A stretch of DNA of 16,332 nucleotides from an uncultured Eubacterium sp. (GTDB lineage Bacteria; Bacillota; Clostridia; Lachnospirales; Lachnospiraceae). The notes below the pieces were generated by a model that ran no database searches, was not told where the DNA came from, and was given only the letters and a program-made list of their open reading frames with translations. The stretch spans positions 1-16,332 of the forward strand of contig CAJOPM010000199.1 of the NCBI GenBank assembly GCA_905236225.1, written 5' to 3'. The translations under genes were made by a program, and so were the position numbers. Numbering within the stretch: the stretch's first letter is position 1; every line of letters starts with the position of its first letter. This document shows positions 1-7,389 of this stretch, piece after piece.

Positions 1-98
1 GCGAGGATGCGCAGGGATTTGCACATGAAATATGTCAGCTAAAGCTGACGCAAATCCCGCGCCAAGTCTCGCGAGCGAGACTTGAAGCTAAGGGATGA
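1..98 (+). CDS. Probable 3' end of the gene before trpF, perhaps trpC (partial)
   Basis: The frame starting at base 3 stays open to a TGA at 96-98 and reads EDAQGFAHEICQLKL, then a 16-residue tail ending EAKG. The first part could be the last helix of indole-3-glycerol phosphate synthase (TrpC), expected before trpF, but there is too little to recognise it securely. The tail is encoded by the two palindromes at 9-84, so it may be an extension created by inserted repeat DNA. The stop lies just before the trpF start chosen here (103), which would fit translational coupling. Alternatively the upstream gene ends in another frame, at 26-28 or 40-42, and 43-102 is noncoding. Confidence 0.4.
   Translation, partial: EDAQGFAHEICQLKLTQIPRQVSRARLEAKG
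9..62 (+). repeat. Long bulged inverted repeat at the trpC/trpF junction
   Basis: Bases 9-22 pair with 50-62 as a 13-bp stem with one bulged A at position 13. Nested inside, GTCAGCT (34-40) faces AGCTGAC (43-49). The result is a long GC-rich hairpin with an unpaired stretch at 23-33. No U-run follows, so it is not a rho-independent terminator. It resembles a small palindromic repeat element or an RNA-processing or stability stem-loop inside the operon; which one cannot be told from the sequence. Confidence 0.7.
63..84 (+). repeat. Perfect 9-bp hairpin just upstream of the trpF ribosome binding site
   Basis: CAAGTCTCG (63-71) and CGAGACTTG (76-84) are perfect inverted copies around a 4-base loop. 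The hairpin starts one base after the preceding inverted repeat and ends five bases before the AAGGG ribosome binding site (90-94). It has no U-run, so terminator function is unlikely. It could affect trpF translation or mRNA cleavage, or be a mobile palindromic repeat. Confidence 0.7.
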
Positions 99-102
99 AT
101 AT

Positions 103-724
103 GAGTGGTTGTAAGATAAAGATATGCGGAATCACAAAAATGCAAGAGATAGATTACCTTAACGAGTTAAAGAACGATTACGCAGGATTTGTAATAGGAG
201 TTCCAAAAAGCAAAAGGAATTTAAAGCTGGAAAATGCAATAGAGCTTAAGAATAATTTGAGCAAAGATATTAAGAGCGTAGCGGTATGCGTATCGCCGAG
301 TTATGGGATGTCTGAGCAAATTAGAGATGCAGGCTTTGATGTATTACAGATACATGGTGATTTTGATGGCAAGATACTTGATATTAAGAAGTTAAAATTA
401 TGGCGGGCTGTCAATATATTATCTGATGTATCTTTAATAAAGTTAAATCAAAACATTTTAAATAAAATAGAAGGAATAGTTGTTGATGCCTTAAAGCCCG
501 GAAGTGGCAAGACGTTTTCGTGGGATGATGTTTCAAGGGACAGTATTCATATGCCTGATAAGAAATTGATACTTGCAGGAGGATTAAGCATAGAGAATGT
601 ATCAAGAGGCATTGAGATATTTGACCCTGATATTGTAGATGTAAGTTCATCACTAGAGGATGAACAAGGGAAAAATTATAACAAGATAAAAGCATTTATC
701 AAGGAGGTAAGAGGTAATGGATAA
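103..724 (+). CDS. trpF: Phosphoribosylanthranilate isomerase (TrpF)
   Basis: Catalyses the Amadori rearrangement of phosphoribosylanthranilate to CdRP in cytoplasmic tryptophan synthesis. The protein is about 206 residues, normal for a monofunctional TrpF (beta/alpha)8 barrel. Visible motifs: KIKICGIT with the general-base Cys at residue 9, VLQIHGD (about 82-87), VVDALKPGSGKTFSWD with the catalytic Asp near 129, ILAGGLSIENV (about 157-167) and DVSSSLED with phosphate-binding residues. ATG at 103 is chosen because AAGGG at 90-94 sits 8 bases before it and leads directly into the MSGCKIKICG start. An in-frame ATG at 95 would abut the ribosome binding site. The 3' end overlaps trpB by 8 bases, so the two genes are probably translationally coupled. 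Confidence 0.93.
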
Positions 725-1910
725 TAGATATTATGGCCAATTTGGAGGTCAGTTTGTAGCAGAGACGCTTATGGGCACTCTTGCAGAGCTTGAAAAAGCC
801 TTTAATGAGGCGATAGAAGATAAGTCATTTTGGGATGAATACAATTACTATATGAGCCAATATGTAGGGAGACAGACACCGCTTTATTATGCGGAGAATC
901 TGAGCAAAAAATATGGCACAAAATTCTATCTTAAAAGAGAAGATCTGTGCCATACAGGTGCGCATAAGATTAATAATGTCATAGGGCAGATCTTACTTGC
1001 TAAGAGAATGGGGAAAAAGAAGGTTATAGCAGAAACCGGTGCGGGACAACACGGAGTAGCTACGGCAACCGGCGCAGCTCTTTTTGGCATGGAGTGCACC
1101 GTTTATATGGGTGAAGAAGATATACAAAGGCAGGCACTTAACGTATTTAGAATGAAGATGTTAGGGGCAGAAGTAGTCAGTGTTAAATCCGGCAGTAATA
1201 CGCTTAAAGATGCCACTAATGAAGCAATCAGGACATGGGCCAGAACAGCAGAAGATACGTTTTATATAATCGGATCTGCAGTAGGTCCGCATCCTTATCC
1301 AAAGATGGTGAAAGAATTTCAAAAAGTTATAAGTATAGAAGCAAAAGCTCAACATTATGAGGCAGAAGGAAGATTGCCGGATGTGGTTATGGCGTGTGTT
1401 GGCGGCGGTTCCAATTCAATAGGAATGTTCGCTGATTTTATTGATGAAAAGGACGTTAAGTTAATCGGAGTAGAGGCAGCAGGTCTTGGAATAGAGACAG
1501 GGAAGCATGCCAGCGCAATGGCACTTGGCACTCCGGGAATACTTCATGGCATGAAGTCTTATTTGCTGCAGGATGATGACGGTAACATTCAGTTAGCGCA
1601 TTCAATCTCAGCAGGGCTCGATTATCCGGGAGTAGGACCTGAGCATGCATATCTTAAGGAGTCGGGCAGAGCACAGTATGTTTCAATCACGGATAAGGAA
1701 GCGATGGATGCACTAACACAGTTGTGCAAAATAGAAGGAATTATACCGGCAATAGAAAGTGCGCATGCACTTGCGTATGCGTTTAAGATAGCCAAAGATA
1801 TGAATATGAATCAGAGTATAGTCTTATGTCTTTCGGGTAGAGGAGATAAAGACGTACCTACAATAATTGATTATATTGAAGGCGAGGATCCTTCGCTTAG
1901 AAACAAGTAG
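717..1910 (+). CDS. trpB: Tryptophan synthase beta chain (TrpB)
   Basis: PLP enzyme that condenses indole, channelled from TrpA, with L-serine to give L-tryptophan in the alpha2-beta2 complex. The 397 residues match the family. It opens with MDNRYYGQFGGQFVAETLM, typical of TrpB1. HTGAHKINN carries the PLP lysine (Lys84), AETGAGQHG the catalytic Glu (Glu106), GGGSNSIGMF (about residues 230-239) the PLP phosphate-binding loop, and LSGRGDKD lies near the C-terminus. An AAGGAGG site at 701-707 precedes the ATG by 9 bases and lies inside trpF. The last codons and the stop are part of a 38-bp tandem repeat (1893-1968), so the C-terminal tail SLRNK has an out-of-frame copy downstream. Confidence 0.98.
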   Translation: MDNRYYGQFGGQFVAETLMGTLAELEKAFNEAIEDKSFWDEYNYYMSQYVGRQTPLYYAENLSKKYGTKFYLKREDLCHTGAHKINNVIGQILLAKRMGKKKVIAETGAGQHGVATATGAALFGMECTVYMGEEDIQRQALNVFRMKMLGAEVVSVKSGSNTLKDATNEAIRTWARTAEDTFYIIGSAVGPHPYPKMVKEFQKVISIEAKAQHYEAEGRLPDVVMACVGGGSNSIGMFADFIDEKDVKLIGVEAAGLGIETGKHASAMALGTPGILHGMKSYLLQDDDGNIQLAHSISAGLDYPGVGPEHAYLKESGRAQYVSITDKEAMDALTQLCKIEGIIPAIESAHALAYAFKIAKDMNMNQSIVLCLSGRGDKDVPTIIDYIEGEDPSLRNK

Positions 1911-1968
1911 CGAAGTGGATTTTAAGTGTTTCGCTTAGCAACTGGTAGTAAAGCGAATTCTAAGTGTT
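1893..1968 (+). repeat. Imperfect 38-bp tandem duplication of the trpB 3' end
   Basis: Bases 1893-1930 and 1931-1968 are two head-to-tail 38-base units matching at 30 of 38 positions with no gaps. Both start TCGCTTAG, have TAG at unit positions 16-18, and end TAAGTGTT. The first unit contains the last five trpB codons and the stop; the second would read SLSNW-stop if translated in the equivalent frame. Each unit also carries a short imperfect stem (1909-1914 with 1930-1935, and 1950-1957 with 1968-1974). This explains most of the unusually long 97-base trpB-trpA gap. Confidence 0.8.
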
Positions 1969-2007
1969 TGCTTTATAATTTCAGCTTTAAGGAAAGGGGT
2001 ATCAAAG

Positions 2008-2802
2008 TTGAATCGTATAGAAGATAGATTAAATAAACTAAAAAGTGATAATAAAAAGGCTTTTATTACATATATTACGGCCGGGCTTCCTAATATAGAA
2101 AAAACCAAAGAGCTTATTAAAGCACAAGAAGCAGCTGGGATAGACGTTATAGAACTCGGCGTTCCGTTTTCCGATCCGATTGCAGACGGTCCTGTAATCC
2201 AGCAGGCATCATATGAAGCGATATGCGGTGGGGTAAACATAAACACAATATTTGATGCGGTTGAAGAACTAAGGAGTGAGGGCGTAAAGGTTCCTATCGT
2301 ATTTATGCTCTACTATAACACGATAAATCATTACGGGCTTAAAGAGTTTACCGATAGGTGTATTTCAGCCGGTGTCGACGGATTACTGATTCCTGATCTT
2401 CCTTATGAAGAACAGGGCGATATGAAACATGTGCTTGATGGCAAGGAGAATGCACCTATTTTAATGCAGCTTGTATCACCTGTATCAGAAGAGAGAATTG
2501 ACATGATTGCTAAGGATGCTAAAGGCTTTATATACTGCGTATCGTCAATGGGTGTTACCGGACAGGCAGCAGCATTTCACAAGAAGGTAAGAGAATATTT
2601 GGAACATGTTAAGAGGGTGGCCAAGGTTCCTGTAATGATGGGATTTGGAATCAGAACGGCAGATGATGTGGCGCCGCTTAAGGATACAATTGATGGCGCA
2701 ATAGTAGGAAGTTATTTTATAAATCTGCTTAGAGAGAATAATTTTGATGCAAATGTAGCAGCGGAATATGTGAGTACTTTTAAGAAAGAGCTTAACAGTT
2801 AG
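2008..2802 (+). CDS. trpA: Tryptophan synthase alpha chain (TrpA)
   Basis: Cleaves indole-3-glycerol phosphate to indole and glyceraldehyde 3-phosphate, passing indole to TrpB. The 264-residue protein is a TIM barrel. Catalytic Glu49 (VIELGVPFSDP) and Asp60 (IADGP) fall at the same numbers as in the well-studied enterobacterial enzyme. FITYITAGLP (about 19-28), the QLVSPVSEERI segment, GVTGQ and GFGIRTADDV (phosphate binding) are present. The start is TTG at 2008, supported by AAGGAAAGGGG about 8 bases upstream and by the fit to family N-termini; no ATG lies nearby. trpD follows after a short gap. Confidence 0.97.
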   Translation: MNRIEDRLNKLKSDNKKAFITYITAGLPNIEKTKELIKAQEAAGIDVIELGVPFSDPIADGPVIQQASYEAICGGVNINTIFDAVEELRSEGVKVPIVFMLYYNTINHYGLKEFTDRCISAGVDGLLIPDLPYEEQGDMKHVLDGKENAPILMQLVSPVSEERIDMIAKDAKGFIYCVSSMGVTGQAAAFHKKVREYLEHVKRVAKVPVMMGFGIRTADDVAPLKDTIDGAIVGSYFINLLRENNFDANVAAEYVSTFKKELNS

Positions 2803-2816
2803 AAAGGTGTATGGTT

Positions 2817-3836
2817 ATGGATACAATGGATATGAAAAAGGCAATAAGCATTGTAACAGAGGGAAAGAATCTTACAACACATGAGGCAGAGATGGTTATG
2901 GAATTGCTTCTTACAGGTGTAGCCACACAGGCACAGATAGGTGCATTTCTTACGGCTATGCGTATGAAGGGCGAGACTATTGATGAGATAACAGGTCTTG
3001 CAAAGATTCTTAAAAGTAAGGCTTTAAAGATTGCGCCAAAGGTAGATAAATTTATTGATTTTGTCGGAACAGGGGGAGACTGTACTTATACATTTAATAT
3101 ATCAACCACTTCGGCATTTGTAGTAGCCGGAGCATCGGTTCCTGTTGCAAAGCACGGCAACAGATCAATATCGAGCAAGAGCGGAGCGGGAGATGTACTT
3201 GAAGCACTTGGCGTAAATATTATGTCAAGCCCTCAAAAGATTGAGCAGGAAGTCGAAGAAATAGGTATAGGATTTATGTTTGCGCCTAATTTTAATGAGT
3301 CCATGAAATACGTTGGGCAGGCGAGAAAAGAGATGGGAGTGCGCACCGTCTTTAATATATTAGGTCCGCTGTCTAATCCGTCTAATGCAAAGGCACTTCT
3401 TGTTGGAGTATATCAGCCCTATCTTACTGAAGTAATAGCCGGCGTTATGAAAAATATGGGAGTAAAGAGAGCGCTGGTAACCTATGGAAGCGACGGAATG
3501 GACGAGATTACGTTAACAGGTCATACGACAATTGCTGAAATCAAAAATGACGAGATTAAAGTCTACGATATAACTCCGGAGCAATTTGGATTTAAGAGAT
3601 GTACCCTTGACGAATTAAGGGGCGGTGACGGAAAAGAAAATGCTAAAATTACCAGAGGAATATTAGATGGTACTATCACAGGACCTATGAAAGATGTTAT
3701 ACTATTTAATGCAGGGGCGGCCATTTACGTGGCTGATGAAGCAGCTGATATTGAAGAAGGTATAAAGAAGGCCAGAGTCTCGCTTGAGTCCGGCAAAGCC
3801 CTCGAGGTATTGGATAAACTTATAGCAGCTGATTAG
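2817..3836 (+). CDS. trpD: Anthranilate phosphoribosyltransferase (TrpD)
   Basis: Transfers the phosphoribosyl group of PRPP to anthranilate, the step before TrpF. The protein is about 339 residues, full length for the family. Motifs from the chosen start: VGTGGD (83-88, PRPP pyrophosphate loop), FNIST (93-97), AKHGNRSISSKSGAGD (111-126, anthranilate and PRPP contacts), GPLSNPSNAKALLVGVY, and DGMDEIT with metal-binding acidic residues. ATG at 2817 is preferred because AAAGGTG at 2803-2809 lies 7 bases upstream; the in-frame ATG at 2811 is almost on top of that site. Its place after trpA departs from the common trpE-G-D-C-F-B-A order. No terminator separates it from the nuclease gene. Confidence 0.96.
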   Translation: MDTMDMKKAISIVTEGKNLTTHEAEMVMELLLTGVATQAQIGAFLTAMRMKGETIDEITGLAKILKSKALKIAPKVDKFIDFVGTGGDCTYTFNISTTSAFVVAGASVPVAKHGNRSISSKSGAGDVLEALGVNIMSSPQKIEQEVEEIGIGFMFAPNFNESMKYVGQARKEMGVRTVFNILGPLSNPSNAKALLVGVYQPYLTEVIAGVMKNMGVKRALVTYGSDGMDEITLTGHTTIAEIKNDEIKVYDITPEQFGFKRCTLDELRGGDGKENAKITRGILDGTITGPMKDVILFNAGAAIYVADEAADIEEGIKKARVSLESGKALEVLDKLIAAD

Positions 3837-3843
3837 GAAATAG

Positions 3844-4911
3844 GTGAGGTTTTTGAAGAAATTTAAAATAAAAGTACTTGCACTTTGTCTGGTATTTTTA
3901 CTTGTTAGCACCATCGGATGTCAGGATGTGGCTAATTATAATGCCGCAAGCAGTGACAATAGCGTTGTATTAAGTGAGGACAATGCTGATGCTGATGAGG
4001 GAGCGGCTAACTTTGATGATTTATCTTCGGGCAATAAGAAAGAAAAAAAGTCAAAAAATAAAAAGAAGAAGTCTAAAAATAAAAAGAAGAAGTCTTCATT
4101 TTCCCTTGATGACATACCGGATTATGATGGAGAAGCCGTAGTCGTTGTTAACAAGAACAAGCCTTACTTTAAGAAAAAACAATTAAAGAAAAAATCATAT
4201 GAAAAATACAAATCATTAGATAGCCTCGGCAGAGCAACAAAGGCAGTGGCATGCATAGGCTCTGATTTGATGCCGACCGAAGAAAGAGGAGAAATAGGAC
4301 AGATAAAGCCCACGGGATGGCATACGGTTAAATATGCTGGGGTAGATGGCGGCTATCTATATAACAGATGCCATTTGATTGCATACTGTCTTACAGCTGA
4401 AAATGCAAATGAAAAGAACCTGATTACAGGTACAAGATATATGAATGTTCAGGGTATGCTGCCCTTTGAGGAAAAGGTGGCAAACTACCTTGACAATAAT
4501 CCCAATAATCACGTAATGTACAGGGTAAGAGCTATATATGATGGTGATAATCTCTTAGCAAGCGGTGTACTTATGGAGGCGTATTCTGTAGAAGATAGCG
4601 GCAAAGGAATATGCTTTTGCGTGTTTGCATATAATGTGCAGCCCAATATTACCATTGATTATGCCACAGGAGATTCCAGTGGTCCAAAGTTTACGGGCAG
4701 CAGCTCATCTTCTTCAAGCTCAAAGTTTAATAGTAGCAGCTTATCAAATGAGAAAGGAACGTATATACTTAATACAAATACAATGAAATTTCACAGGCCT
4801 GATTGTGCATCGGTTGCGCAGATGGCAGATCATAACAAGAAAACCTATAAGGGTAAGCGAAAGAAACTTATTAAAATGGGGTATAGTCCTTGTCAAAACT
4901 GTAATCCATAA
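3844..4911 (+). CDS. Secreted lipoprotein DNA/RNA non-specific endonuclease with C-terminal Cys-rich domain
   Basis: Predicted surface-anchored nuclease. Residues 1-25 are a signal peptide (basic start, LALCLVFLLV core) followed by a lipobox-like STIGC with Cys26 as the lipid site. Residues 27-95 are a low-complexity acidic then Lys-rich linker. Residues about 96-275 match the beta-beta-alpha-metal non-specific endonuclease family: LYNRCHLIAY carries the catalytic His (His177), and GTRYMNVQGM the metal-ligand Asn (about 201). A Ser-rich linker leads to a roughly 50-residue end domain with HRPDC and CQNC, a likely Zn site often fused to such nucleases. The GTG at 3844 has AGGA 5 bases upstream; TTG at 3853 behind AGGTGAGG is an alternative. 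It starts 7 bases after trpD, so it is probably cotranscribed with the trp genes. Likely role: nucleic-acid scavenging or DNA processing outside the cell. Confidence 0.85.
   Translation: MRFLKKFKIKVLALCLVFLLVSTIGCQDVANYNAASSDNSVVLSEDNADADEGAANFDDLSSGNKKEKKSKNKKKKSKNKKKKSSFSLDDIPDYDGEAVVVVNKNKPYFKKKQLKKKSYEKYKSLDSLGRATKAVACIGSDLMPTEERGEIGQIKPTGWHTVKYAGVDGGYLYNRCHLIAYCLTAENANEKNLITGTRYMNVQGMLPFEEKVANYLDNNPNNHVMYRVRAIYDGDNLLASGVLMEAYSVEDSGKGICFCVFAYNVQPNITIDYATGDSSGPKFTGSSSSSSSSKFNSSSLSNEKGTYILNTNTMKFHRPDCASVAQMADHNKKTYKGKRKKLIKMGYSPCQNCNP
4051..4092 (+). repeat. 21-bp tandem repeat encoding a Lys-rich linker
   Basis: Bases 4051-4071 and 4072-4092 are adjacent 21-base copies with a single mismatch. 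Each encodes SKNKKKK. The repeat lies between the lipid anchor and the nuclease domain and probably varies in copy number by slippage, changing tether length and charge. Confidence 0.75.
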
Positions 4912-4923
4912 AGGAGGGAGTAT

Positions 4924-5268
4924 ATGCTGTTCGGAGAAAGAAATATAGATGAGCAGATGGTTAAGGTTATAACACTTAATAAAGATTACGAAGCGGCGCA
5001 AGCAAAAGAAATTCTTGATAATAATGGGATTAAATCAAGAATTGTCGATAGAGGCGGTGGGGATTTTCTTAGGATAAGTGGATGGGGAAGTCCGTTCGGT
5101 GTAGATGTTTTTGTCCACAAGGACTTTGAAACGGAGGCTAAAAAAATCCTTGAAGCATTTGAACCGATACAAGAGGGTTTGATTTCAGATGAAGAACTTG
5201 AACAAGAGGCGTTAAACGCCCGGGAGCAACCGGTTGAAAAACACCATCTGTTTAGTAGGAAAAAATAG
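4924..5268 (+). CDS. DUF2007-type putative signal-transducing protein
   Basis: Small 114-residue cytoplasmic protein of unknown function. Residues about 13-80 resemble the DUF2007 ferredoxin-like fold: VKVITLNKDYEAAQAKEILDNNGI, then a Gly-rich turn (DRGGGD), GWGSPFGVDVFV and DFETEAKKILEAF. The pattern of a strand, an 'A..AK..L...GI' helix and a late VDVFV strand is typical. The tail (about 85-114) is acidic then basic and probably disordered. A strong AAGGAGGG site lies a few bases before the ATG and just after the nuclease stop, so it is the last gene of this run. No terminator is evident in the 67-base gap after it. No signal peptide or membrane segment is seen. Confidence 0.75.
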   Translation: MLFGERNIDEQMVKVITLNKDYEAAQAKEILDNNGIKSRIVDRGGGDFLRISGWGSPFGVDVFVHKDFETEAKKILEAFEPIQEGLISDEELEQEALNAREQPVEKHHLFSRKK

Positions 5269-5335
5269 TGCAATTGTACTTGAAAACTGATAAACTAAAT
5301 ATGGTATTTGTAAATTATACATTGGGGGATTTATT

Positions 5336-6313
5336 ATGGGATTTAAAAAAGATCGTTATACACCTGCCAATACGCCATTAGCACCAGCGGCAAGTGAGTC
5401 AGAGGTGGATGTTCTTAAAGAAAAAGCCGGTGATACACTGCAAAGAGTATTGTCAACTAAAGAGTTTATGGGCGGTATTATGGAAAATACCAAGGTTGTT
5501 AATGAGGCTCTTAAAGATATAGAAGTTGCAATGGATAATACTGTAGAAGCCGTCGAGAATCAGATGGATATGACTCAGAGTATTCAAGATATTATAGAAG
5601 ATACCGACGAGAAGACACGTGAGATTATAGATGGGCTTGACGGTGAGACCAGAGATATTATTGTAGACGGGGTTGCGCTTGTTGAAGAACTTTCGAGTAA
5701 GGCTGGTGAGACGGTTGTAGGTAACAATGCTATGAAGGACGCTGCCGAGCAGCTTCAACAAAAATCTGAAGAAGTACGTAGCATAACGGATATTATATTC
5801 AGCATATCAAAACAGACCAATCTGCTGGCGCTTAACGCTTCTATAGAGGCCGCGCGTGCCGGAGAAGCAGGTAAGGGATTTGCCGTAGTAGCAGAAGAGA
5901 TAAGAGGGCTGGCTGATCAGACAAGAAAGGCTACGGAGAATATTACCGGAATATTAGATACTCTTGTCAGTGAGGCAAGCAATGTGGCACAAAAAGTTGA
6001 TGATAACGTCAAACTCTCAGAGCAACAAGGTGAGATGATTCAACAAACATCACAGACGTTTCAAACGATTGCCGACAGGATGAAGGATTTAAGCGAAAAT
6101 ATAGGCGGAATTAGCGGTATGGTTTCCGATGTCAGAGATGCTAATTCAAATATAGTAAGCTCTGTTCAGACATTATCGGCGGCTTCACAGGAGGTAAATG
6201 CAAATACCCAAAGTGCGGTAGAACTTTCGAATCGTAGTGTTGACTTAGTAGAGCAGTTTGATAGTCATATGCAAAGAATTGAGGCTTCGGTTCGTGAAAT
6301 CGCAACAGAATAA
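5336..6313 (+). CDS. Soluble methyl-accepting chemotaxis-type receptor
   Basis: A 325-residue protein with the MCP signalling domain and no transmembrane segment, HAMP or recognisable sensor domain. Residues 1-25 are Pro/Ala-rich and probably disordered. Residues about 30-150 form the N-terminal helical arm. The hairpin tip is about 155-190 (KQTNLLALNASIEAARAGEA, then FAVVAEEIRGLADQTRKAT), the conserved CheA/CheW-binding region. Residues 190-325 are the return arm, with heptad repeats and no CheR-tethering pentapeptide. It may sense a cytoplasmic signal through another protein or join receptor arrays. A GGGGGA site precedes the ATG. A terminator follows directly, and no other chemotaxis gene is in the window. 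A TTGTAC/TAAATA pair at 5274-5301 is a weak promoter candidate. Confidence 0.88.
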   Translation: MGFKKDRYTPANTPLAPAASESEVDVLKEKAGDTLQRVLSTKEFMGGIMENTKVVNEALKDIEVAMDNTVEAVENQMDMTQSIQDIIEDTDEKTREIIDGLDGETRDIIVDGVALVEELSSKAGETVVGNNAMKDAAEQLQQKSEEVRSITDIIFSISKQTNLLALNASIEAARAGEAGKGFAVVAEEIRGLADQTRKATENITGILDTLVSEASNVAQKVDDNVKLSEQQGEMIQQTSQTFQTIADRMKDLSENIGGISGMVSDVRDANSNIVSSVQTLSAASQEVNANTQSAVELSNRSVDLVEQFDSHMQRIEASVREIATE

Positions 6314-6328
6314 ATAATAATCTAATAT

Positions 6329-6355
6329 GCGCCTCGCGTTATGCGAGGCGCTTTT
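6329..6355 (+). terminator. Rho-independent terminator after the chemotaxis gene
   Basis: GCGCCTCGC (6329-6337) and GCGAGGCGC (6343-6351) form a perfect 9-bp GC-rich stem with a 5-base loop, followed by TTTTGTTGT. It sits 15 bases after the stop codon at 6311-6313. Confidence 0.93.
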
Positions 6356-6373
6356 GTTGTATAAGTGGAGCAG

Positions 6374-6402
6374 TTGCACATAAGTGTTAATTATGATAGT
6401 AT
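6374..6402 (+). promoter_or_regulatory. Candidate promoter for prmA
   Basis: TTGCAC at 6374-6379 and TAGTAT at 6397-6402 are 17 bases apart, placed between the terminator and prmA. Both hexamers are poor matches to sigma-A consensus. TATGAT at 6392-6397 is a better -10 but lacks a -35 at the right distance. A promoter must lie somewhere in 6361-6430, because the terminator isolates this operon from the gene before it. Confidence 0.3.
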
Positions 6403-6440
6403 GTGACATTGGTAAATAAGAAAATTATGAGGAAACAGTT

Positions 6441-7388
6441 ATGAAGTGGAGTCGTTTTACAATAGAGACTAATACGCAGGCAGAGGATTTTATCAGTGAG
6501 ATGTTATCTGAGCTCGGTGTCGAAGGAGTACAGATTGAAGATAATCTGCCGCTTACAGAAGAGGAAATAGGGCAGATGTTCGTGGACTTTCCTCTAAAAA
6601 TGAATGAAGAAGATCAAAGTGCTAAGGTAAGCTTTTATATAGAAGAAGGTAAACCTTATGACGAACTGCTTAAAGACGTTAGAATCGGACTTGAGAGGCT
6701 TCGCCAAACCATAGATATTGGAAGCGGAAATATAACTTCTGATGTCACAGAAGATATAGATTGGATTAATAATTGGAAGAAGTATTTTTCATCATTTAAC
6801 ATAGGAGACATTCTGATTAAGCCTACCTGGGAAGAAGTGCAAAATGTTGATAAATACAAGTGTATGATAGAAATTGATCCCGGAATATCATTTGGCACAG
6901 GTAAGCATGAGACAACCTATATGTGTATAGAAAAGCTTTCAAAATACATCAATAAAGGAGATAAGGTTCTCGATGTGGGATTTGGAAGCGGTATTTTGTC
7001 GATTGCATCACTTAAGCTTGGGGCTGCAGATGTAACAGGCACTGATGTAGATTATGCATGCTTGGAGTCTGCACTTGATAACATCAGACAGAATCATCTG
7101 ACTGATGAGGCGGTTAGCTTTTATATCGGAAATATTTGCGAAGATGAGAAGCTTAGAAACATAGTTTCAACAGGTTATGATCTGGTTGTGGCAAATATTC
7201 TTGCAGACATTATAGTTCCAATGAAAGATATTATATATGAAGCACTAAAACCGCAAGGCATTTTCATTTCATCGGGAATTATAGATTTTAAAGAGTCGTT
7301 TGTAACAGAAGCGCTTATTGAAGCAGGCTTTAACATTATAGAAGTTAATAAGATGGGCGAGTGGGTGTGCATAGTCGCACAAAAATAA
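6441..7388 (+). CDS. prmA: Ribosomal protein L11 methyltransferase (PrmA)
   Basis: SAM-dependent enzyme that trimethylates amino groups of ribosomal protein L11. The 315-residue length fits the family. The N-terminal substrate-recognition domain spans about 1-115 (WSRFTIET, then the ELGVEGVQIED pattern typical of PrmA). DPGISFGTGKHETT (about 146-159) is the family signature ahead of SAM motif I, VLDVGFGSGILSIA (about 176-189), where Phe replaces the more usual Cys. TDVDYACLESALDN binds the SAM ribose, and VVANILADIIVPM is the catalytic NI-type motif. GAGGA lies 8 bases before the ATG. It is the first gene of a four-gene run and is separated from rsmE by one base. Confidence 0.95.
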   Translation: MKWSRFTIETNTQAEDFISEMLSELGVEGVQIEDNLPLTEEEIGQMFVDFPLKMNEEDQSAKVSFYIEEGKPYDELLKDVRIGLERLRQTIDIGSGNITSDVTEDIDWINNWKKYFSSFNIGDILIKPTWEEVQNVDKYKCMIEIDPGISFGTGKHETTYMCIEKLSKYINKGDKVLDVGFGSGILSIASLKLGAADVTGTDVDYACLESALDNIRQNHLTDEAVSFYIGNICEDEKLRNIVSTGYDLVVANILADIIVPMKDIIYEALKPQGIFISSGIIDFKESFVTEALIEAGFNIIEVNKMGEWVCIVAQK

Positions 7389-7389
7389 T

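Noticed and set aside
9..84. Hairpins read as a trp attenuator or terminator
   Set aside because: No U-run follows either stem and they lie inside the operon just before trpF, not in a leader upstream of trpE; no leader peptide with Trp codons is seen.
1909..1974. Stems in the trpB-trpA gap as a terminator
   Set aside because: They are short (6 bp, and 5+2 bp with a bulge), AT-rich and lack a proper U-run; they are by-products of the tandem repeat.
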